From positions 62,001 to 126,000 of the forward strand of contig BSBM01001445.1 of the NCBI GenBank assembly GCA_027924585.1: DNA of 64,000 nucleotides, written 5' to 3'. Below the pieces are notes generated by a model. That model did no database searches and was not told the origin of the DNA. It saw nothing but the letters and a program-made list of their open reading frames with translations. Source of the stretch: Larix kaempferi. Its lineage: Eukaryota; Streptophyta; Pinopsida; Pinales; Pinaceae. Below, in pieces: positions 57,531 to 64,000 of the stretch. Both the position numbers and the translations under genes were made by a program. Numbering within the stretch: position 1 is the first letter of the stretch; every line of letters begins with the position of its first letter.

Positions 57531-58554
57531 GTATAAAAAAATATTCAAGACCCAATGCTTCGAATACTTCATCGAATGTACAGTATGAAAATTCTTCAAC
57601 GGTCGACTATCTATTAATGTTTCAACATTCCACTTACATTTATAAATAATATTTAACGGTCTTTTTAGGGTAGGGTTTGTGTCATGGCAAGTGGAGCTTT
57701 TTATATCCACCAAATCATAGAAAACTGGAATAGAATCGATGGCCACCCCTCTTCATGTAAATGATTTTCCATAACCCAATACATCTACCATAACTGCTCC
57801 AGGCTCTGTCAATCTATTCTGCAACTGTGTAGTTTCGATCGCTATAGGTACAACTGACTCCATAATTCTCTGTGTCTGCCAATGGAAATGTTGTAACCAT
57901 TTATGGGTACTTCATAATCTCTAATATCATGATAACTCATCCAGGATGTCTACTTTGTTCATGCCTTCCGCAACCATGCCTACGATGTTCTAGAACCCCT
58001 TCATGAAAGTGCCCAAAATAAGATCATATCTTCCAAATGCAAGCATCCTTCCATGCTGTTGTCATAACTAATCCTTGACTGCTCAAGAATACATCTCTTG
58101 CTTCTATATATCAATGTTAAGGCACATTTCTTCATGTTGTTCAAGAAATCGACTTCAAAATTCCTTGAAAGGGATACTATCACCACATTATGTGCTAGTT
58201 TAAGGCTAGAAAGAGCTCTGGTCTTCCAACCAATGGTCTTTTTTGTCGAGTTAACTTGCCCACTCCGACGGTCAATTTTTTACACAAACTTTCAAGGTTT
58301 AATTTTTGTGCATTTGCCACGTCAACTTCTCCAACGTTTTACCTCATCAACGGTCACTTGCTTGTAAAAAAAAATTCTTCAATAGTCAGTTTAACAATGT
58401 TTTTCAATTAGTTTTGGCGCCTTCTCCAACATTCACTCTAACAACTTAGGTGCATGAACAGTACGGTCCCTATGAGAATTCTGATAGCTAAAATAGGATT
58501 CACCTAGAAGTCATCGAATTCACATCGTGTTATCTCTCGTGTGCATGACCTTCA
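57531..58554. other. unassigned DNA with a weak - strand coding-like stretch
   Basis: On the - strand, about 57990-57560, several short frames (WLQHFHWQTQRIMESVVPIA, LTEPGAVMVDVLGYGKSFT, SIPVFYDLVDIKSSTCHDTN) look translated once, but I do not recognise a family. The rest is AT-rich. Confidence 0.3.
58550..58554. repeat. target duplication CTTCA, left copy
   Basis: Identical to 60564-60568. It marks the exact left end of the small LTR element. Confidence 0.9.
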
Positions 58555-58797
58555 TGATAAAGTTTGCAATACACAGAACATAAAGAGCAGAAACACAAAG
58601 GGCATATTAATTGCCTTCTCATTATTAAACACACATATATATAGTTTCACATAACACCAAAACCACTGGCTAATACTATGGACCAGTGTATACCATGGGT
58701 CGACTAATGACCTAGTCAATAACCAACTCAACTAACTTAGGACCATTGACTCAACTAACTAACCAACTTATGACCATTGAGATTACAACTCTTAACA
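58555..58797 (-). repeat. 3' LTR of the gag-only element
   Basis: 243 bp, TGATAA...TTAACA on the + strand. A TATA box on the - strand lies at about 58634-58643. Confidence 0.95.
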
Positions 58798-58807
58798 CAC
58801 CCCCTTA
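58798..58807 (-). promoter_or_regulatory. polypurine tract of the gag-only element
   Basis: On the - strand TAAGGGGGTG stands directly before the 3' LTR. Confidence 0.85.
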
Positions 58808-58893
58808 ATCTCAAGTGGGATGGTGTGGTTAGCACTATCAATGTATAAGTGTTGTGCCTGTTGGTCTATGTCTCAGCTAGGCATACATTTCAT

Positions 58894-60129
58894 TCAAATA
58901 AACTTAATCTTTACTTTCTTCCTTGATGTGTACTTGGACTGCTTCTTCTTTGTCTTCTTGAGCTTGATGCTAAGTAGTTGTTCTTTAGTATCTTCTTTGT
59001 TTTCTACATAATAAACAGTGTTAATGCTTTTCATTGGTCCTAAAACATAGTGCAGGACTTCTTCTTCTTCTTTTGTTTCAACATATTGTATGTTGTTGTC
59101 CATTGTACCTGCACACTCAAAAATTTTGTCAGAAAAAAGATTAATATATCTCAACTCTTCTTGGAGAGCATTCATATCTTCCTCTTCTTTTGTTTCACTG
59201 AGTTTCAGCTCTTCTTGGAGAGCATTCACTTCTTTGTGTTCCTCATCTCCTTGCTCTTCATCTTCCTCATCTTTTGTTTCAATGGTAACTACATCATCAT
59301 TCTCATTAACTGTTGCAGCTTGTACACAATGTGCATCCTTCACTGCTTCCTCAAAAATTGTGGGTTGACAGGGAAACAGAGCATACTCATATTGTTCATC
59401 AATAATGGGAGTATGCTCATATAGCTCCCTCAAACTTTTGGTTTTCTAGTTCTTTGATGAACTGGCTGCTGCAACTTCTATGCTGCTATCAACTGTCTCT
59501 TTTTCTGAGAGACTTTCACTCACGTCACTAAGGAATTCTACATTGACAGGTTTGTTTTCACTGTCATCAGCAAACACAGCTATATCAACAAGCTTTGTTG
59601 AGCTTACTTGATCATTTGATGCATCATAAACACAGTCTTCTTGGTTGTCTTCCACTTCACTGTGGGATTCTTGGTGCTTTTCCTGGATTGCAAAGTCAAC
59701 TGGTTCCTCTTCACTGAACTCTGCTTCATCTTCTTCTACATCAGGTTCCCCTTCACTGAACTATGATTCATCTTCTTCTATTTCAGGTTCCTCTTCAGTA
59801 AACTCTGCTTTCAATATATCCCAAGATTCTTTGGGAGTAGAAGCGTCTGAAATGTTATGAAAGATGGAATAATCTATACCATTTTGTATGATACTTAAAG
59901 CAACAACTTGCCTTCTTTCCTTTTGATACTCTGTCAAGTTCTGAAATGATTCTAGATCACCAGGATCCTCTTCAACTACAAAATGCCACAAATCTTGTGA
60001 CCTTAACAAATTCCTTATTTTTAAAGACCATACTTCATAATTGTCTCCATCAAAGGTTTTCCATGAACCTATTGAAGTTAACAGATTTCTTACCTCTTTG
60101 ATTTCTTCTGGTAGCTCTTCTAGCACCAT
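58894..60129 (-). pseudogene. gag: chimeric Gag with acidic repeats and basic end
   Basis: One frame from an ATG at 60129 to a stop at 58894 (411 codons), broken only by TAG at about 59763 and 59448. Residues 20-125 are the copia-type capsid start (WKTFDGDNYEVWSLKIRNLL, then SWDILKAEF). Next come acidic units with the words EFTEEEPEIEEDE, FSEGEPDVEEDEA and EFSEEEPVDF, a Ser/Asp/Glu-rich stretch, and a second repeat set (ALQEELKLSETKEEED, then ALQEELRY). The last 20 residues are strongly basic (LKKTKKKQSKYTSRKK). There is no zinc knuckle; the basic end may bind RNA instead. The start is 180 bases after the primer site. Confidence 0.85.
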
Positions 60130-60308
60130 CTTCAAGATTCGATCTTCGCACTTCCAAAGGAAAAATTAAAAAAAAAAATATTTGATGTGGCCCCAAAGCT
60201 GTGAAGCTACTCCTCCAAGCCAATGTGTTCCATCTTGATCTACACGTGTGTGCTTTCCACTATGTGAAAAGGCTTACCCAACAACAACAAGTATGGATCA
60301 CGCTATAT

Positions 60309-60320
60309 GCTCTGATGCCA
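60309..60320 (-). promoter_or_regulatory. primer binding site of the gag-only element
   Basis: On the - strand TGGCATCAGAGC differs at one base from the initiator-Met primer site and directly follows the 5' LTR. Confidence 0.9.
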
Positions 60321-60563
60321 TGATAAATTTTGCAATACATAGAACATAAAGATCATAAAAACAAAGGGCATATTAATTGCCTTCTCATTATTAAACACAC
60401 ATATATATAGTTTCACATAACACCAAAACCACTGGCTAATACTATGGGCCAGTGTATACCATGGGTCGACTAATGACCTAGTCAATAACCAACTCAACTA
60501 ACTTAGGACCATTGACTCAACTAACCAACCAACTTAGGACCATTGAGATTACAACTCTTAACA
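60321..60563 (-). repeat. 5' LTR of the gag-only element
   Basis: 243 bp, same ends as the 3' LTR. The TATA box is at about 60401-60409 on the - strand. Confidence 0.95.
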
Positions 60564-60568
60564 CTTCA
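60564..60568. repeat. target duplication CTTCA, right copy
   Basis: Identical to 58550-58554. Confidence 0.9.
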
Positions 60569-62299
60569 TGCTGGTATATTTCCACGGCTCATATGTCTAT
60601 GATTCTCTTACGAGTTCTTTTTATTCGTCGTTGGGTCGATCTCTCACCATCGTGTTTTCCCTAGTAAAGTTAGGATTCATCTTTTGGTGTTTGTCTACTC
60701 TCTTCCACTATGTGTTTCTTTTCTCATGTTCTATGCATTTAAAGATAGGTCCACCAGTTTTCCCTGCTGTCAACGTCGATTGCTTGTTGTGATCGTTTCT
60801 TTCCAGCGGTCATCTTTATCAGCTTCTCAACGATACACTAAACAACTTCTTCTAGTTTGTACGATGGTCTTCTCCAACAATTTAGTATTTGTACAAAGAT
60901 CTTCTAACGGTCCATTCAATATTTATAATAAAAAATTGCACACAGCATTGAATGTCCTGTTTCATCATATAATCAATGCAAGGGAGATTTCTGTGGGTGT
61001 CCTTAAATTTTGGTTTCCTTCCATAGTTGAAAGTTCACATCTGAATGAATCGCTTTTCGATCTCTCCCTTTCATATTTCGAAACACATGATCATATCAAC
61101 ATTGTTTCTAAAAGTATCGATCATGCCATTCTCGACATCGAGGAGAATGCATTCAAATTCAATGAGGACTTTGATGAGCCATTTTCTTCAAGGAAGACCA
61201 GTTCCTCTTCATCTTCATCAAGGCTTCATTATTTCTACTAGTGAAATTTCCACGACGTCATGGAACCTTTTCCACACCTTCGAGTTGCACCATTAGTTGA
61301 TCTACAACAAAGAGATAGAGCACAACTTTGTAGCATACTTATAAACACCTTGGAACATTTCATCTAAGATGAAGATAGGAAGAGAGGCTATGCCCACATT
61401 TCTGAAGTAAAATTTCCCTTCGTGTTGCTTGGTTTTTCCACCAAGCATGTGCAAGGATGCACCTATTAACAATGTAATAGCAGTTTCGAATGAAAAGCAA
61501 AAACAATTATAAATTTAATATAACATTAACATAAACATGTGTAAATAAACAAGAACTAAATCAATAACAAGAGATCGATGGAAGAACAAGAGAAAAAATA
61601 ATAGATTTTTTTGTATTACCTCAAAGGTGAGGATGTTTGGTGTTGAGAAGCTCCAAGGTTGAGGTGCTCCAAGCTCCAATGGTCTCTTCTCCAAGATTCT
61701 GAAATGGGATTCTTCAAACTCGAAATGGGAGGCAATGGCTCTCAATGGGAATTTGGCAGCATAAGGATAGGATGAAATGTGGATGGAAAGTGAGGAGCCC
61801 CTATCACCTTTTTATAGTTTTTGGTGATGGGGAATACCATTATGGTTTTGAGGAAACCAATGGTATTAACCAACATGGTTTAGGTCTCTTTTTCCCTCTT
61901 TTTCCTTTTTTGAATATTTTTTATATTTTTATTCCCTTTTAATATTTTTGGGGAATTTTGGACCCTTTTTTAGGGTTTTTTGTATTTTTTGAGGAAAAAT
62001 ATATATATTGAGGGGAAAAAAGGTGTATTGTGGTCTTTTGGTGACCTTTTGATGGTTTTAGAGGCTGAAATGGTGGAAAAGTGGACAAATGGGTCATGTG
62101 AATAAGGGAATGAGCTAGTGAGCACTTTTTGGGTGTTAACAAATTGCCCCCTAATGTGTGAGGGAAGGAGCTCATCGTATCGCCGATAGACATCATAGTT
62201 CTTTTGTCTTTTTCCTGGGGTTTGGAGAAGAGAAGAGACCGTTTGGAGATTGGAACAGCGGCCCCTTAGAAGCTGCAAAAAACAAAAAATATTACATGG
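60569..62299. other. non-coding DNA, nothing recognised
   Basis: Mixed to AT-rich. Open frames at 60684-61241 show no domain and overlap each other. From about 61860 to 62160 the + strand is very T- and G-rich. No LTR ends seen. Confidence 0.4.
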
Positions 62300-63361
62300 C
62301 CTCAAAATGAATGAGGAATAATCTCTGATGATTGACGAGGCGGGCATACCCATGCTCGTATCAAGACATATACATAAGGATTAGGCCCACGAAGGGGAAC
62401 CTGAAAAAATACATAAAAATTTGTTGGTACATCATAAAGGTCCAGAGGGGACACGATGCTGGGACATACTGGAGGAAGGTTGAGGCGAGGGATGTATATG
62501 TGTTGTGAGTCCCATGTGGTTGCTCCATGTACCATTTGGCTGCAGAGCCGATGAAAGTTCTTTGTAAAAGTATCAATCTAATGGAATCATCTACTATGGA
62601 GTTAGAGGAACACCATAGGTGAAACGACATGATGTGGTTTTGGGGATATTCCCCAGCTTTTCCTTCAAATTTTGGGATATCTGAGGGAAGCTTTGTGGGC
62701 ATGGGGGGCCACGCAGGGTCGTGTCTAATAGGGTCATTGGTTAACCTTGCCAGGTTTGGTAAGTTTAGACTAGCCATGTATGGCAGACTGGCCGATGGGT
62801 GTGGCATGGTCACTGGGGGATAATTGCTAATGGTAGCATTGTGGATTGGTCCAGTGCCCCCTAAGGGTATGTTAGGTGTGAAAGGGATGTGTCCTCCAAC
62901 CAATGTGGTGTGGGAGGGGCCTATGCTCCCGAGTGCAACATGGGTTGCAAATGGATTAGGAATGGTTCTAGTAATTACTGGGATTTGGGTAGTGGCGATG
63001 AGGGGGGGGGGGTGACGCCCATGTTGGGAATACCTAATATAGGTGGTGGTCTTTTGTTGGGCATACCTAAAGGGGGGGTGGCCCCCATATTAGGCATGCC
63101 TAAGGGGGTTGTGGCTACCATGGTTGTCACGGTAGTAGTGGGGTTTGTTGATGTAGCTCCAACAGCACTGGTGAAAAGGGGGTCATATTGTGATCCATCC
63201 ATGGGGTTGGTTGGTGATGTCTTGGTAGGGTGTTCGTATTTAGCCTCAAAATAAGATGTAAAATGAGGTACGTCAGAATCGGATGACTGGGTTCTATGCC
63301 GATGACGTGGATTCAAGGGATAACACTCTATGTCTATGACATGTAGAGTCAAGTGTACCAA
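62300..63361 (-). pseudogene. gag: gag of a second Tat-like gypsy element, opposite orientation
   Basis: The frame 63361-62975 begins with a charged N-terminus and imperfect repeats of PLGMPNMGATPP. After a shift, 62903-62361 carries the capsid region: LPYMASLNLPNLARLTNDPI, KLPSDIPKFEGKAGEYPQNH and RTFIGSAAKWYMEQP. It is clearly related to 2370-2676, but its N-terminal repeats differ. Similarity to gag fades after about 62400, and no protease or RT follows, so the element is cut here. Its 5' side continues beyond the window end. Confidence 0.8.
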
Positions 63362-64000
63362 ACTGAGGGGGTTCCCCCTGAAAATAGAGGGATCATCTTA
63401 ATTTCTCAATGGTGAGAGATGTCTAGAGATGCCAATGGATGGTGGTGAGATAAAAAAACTCTAGACCCTAATGCCACAATGTGTGCAGGAGGGGAGTGTG
63501 AAAAAGCAATGGCTCTTAGACCAACAACCAACCTCAAAAGCACTTACTATAATAGTTGTGCTATAATAAGTGGAGGAATTAAGAAAAGTGGTCAAAATAC
63601 CAAAAATCAAGTGGCTCCTAGAAAAAAGTGGTGTTCACTAAACCAAGGGGGGTAGCAGAGCATGCAAACGCCTAACTAAAAGTGGTATTATGATTCAACG
63701 AAACATATCCTCTGCAAGGTGATGAAATCCAAGTCAAACAATGTGATAAGTGGAATCAAAGGCTAGATATCCCCCTACTTGGAGGGACACTGGGTAGACA
63801 ATCCTAAAAATTGGCCACTAAGATACCCCGTTCATGACACGTTCGGTTGGGTGAATCTGAGTTTAGTTCTATCACCGATGTCCTCCCATACGGGTGGTAC
63901 AGCGAGAATTGCGAAAGGTATCCTTCGGTTACTTAATGGATAGCGGTATTCCACTCAGGCTTCCGGAACCAGTCTGGCTACTTCAACCCTCCTAAGAGAG
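63362..64000. other. upstream region of the right-hand gag, nothing recognised
   Basis: No frame or repeat stands out. By position this is the 5' leader of the - strand gypsy element, but no primer site or LTR end was found before the window ends. Confidence 0.4.

Larger units (their letters stand above)
58555..60563 (-). mobile_element. small gag-only LTR retrotransposon (2009 bp)
   Basis: Two 243-bp LTRs, a primer site, a polypurine tract, a CTTCA target duplication and a single 411-codon frame with a gag start and an acidic tail. There is no protease, RT, RNase H or integrase, so it must be moved by another element. I count 8 LTR differences (about 3.3%). This is the layout of the TR-GAG type of non-autonomous plant elements. 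Confidence 0.95.

Noticed and set aside
60684-61241. 185-residue + strand frame as a gene
   Set aside because: It has no domain, overlaps other frames, and shows no start or splice context; composition is like the surrounding DNA.

Overview
The window reads as intergenic DNA of a large land-plant genome. It is almost wholly built of LTR retrotransposons, mostly old and broken, several nested in one another. Three of the elements with recognisable LTRs use primer sites complementary to initiator-Met tRNA. The lineages seen are plant ones: a Tat-like Ty3/gypsy element with a second, archaeal-type RNase H, chromodomain gypsy elements, Ty1/copia elements, and a Sirevirus-like 3' end. A conifer or other gymnosperm is my guess from element style; nothing here proves it. 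I find no intact host gene, rRNA, tRNA or CRISPR array. The only host-gene-like piece is a short fragment of the spliceosomal helicase Brr2.

Layout. 1.5-8.05 kb: a decayed + strand Tat-like gypsy element (gag, protease, RT/RNase H, integrase, then an archaeal-type RNase H downstream of integrase). 8.05-12.4 kb: tandem repeats and a possible spliced gene relic. 12413-20253: a - strand chromodomain gypsy element with 1.7-kb LTRs whose gag-protease-RT part is missing. About 22.6-44.2 kb: one old - strand gypsy element ('element A') with several zinc knuckles, a protease-like segment, a capsid-like segment, RT/RNase H, integrase and a long extra reading frame (ORF3) preceded by its own TATA box. 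Element A is split by two younger insertions: a nearly complete 5.8-kb gypsy element at 22758-28582 (target duplication GCATG) and a defective 6.7-kb copia element at 35538-42282 (target duplication TGATG). Removing each insertion rejoins element A's reading frame. 45.7-46.8 kb: a copia protease relic that looks spliced. 47.7-48.4 kb: a degenerate tandem array. 48.4-52.2 kb: a + strand copia relic. 52.2-56.8 kb: a very long - strand LTR-like block that holds palindrome arrays around a purine-rich, telomere-like tract, followed by a set of polypurine tracts. 58555-60563: a small, well-bounded gag-only LTR element. 62.3-63.4 kb: a - strand gag related to the one at the left end.

Most interesting items: (1) a run of about 16 small hairpins with compensating arm changes and a shared loop in the 3' part of the copia element; (2) two arrays of a CpG-rich palindrome with a 25-26 bp period on either side of a purine/TTAGGG-like tract; (3) ORF3 of element A with its own TATA box; (4) the gag-only element with an acidic-repeat tail. 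All coordinates and identities come from reading by eye. No alignment or database search was run.
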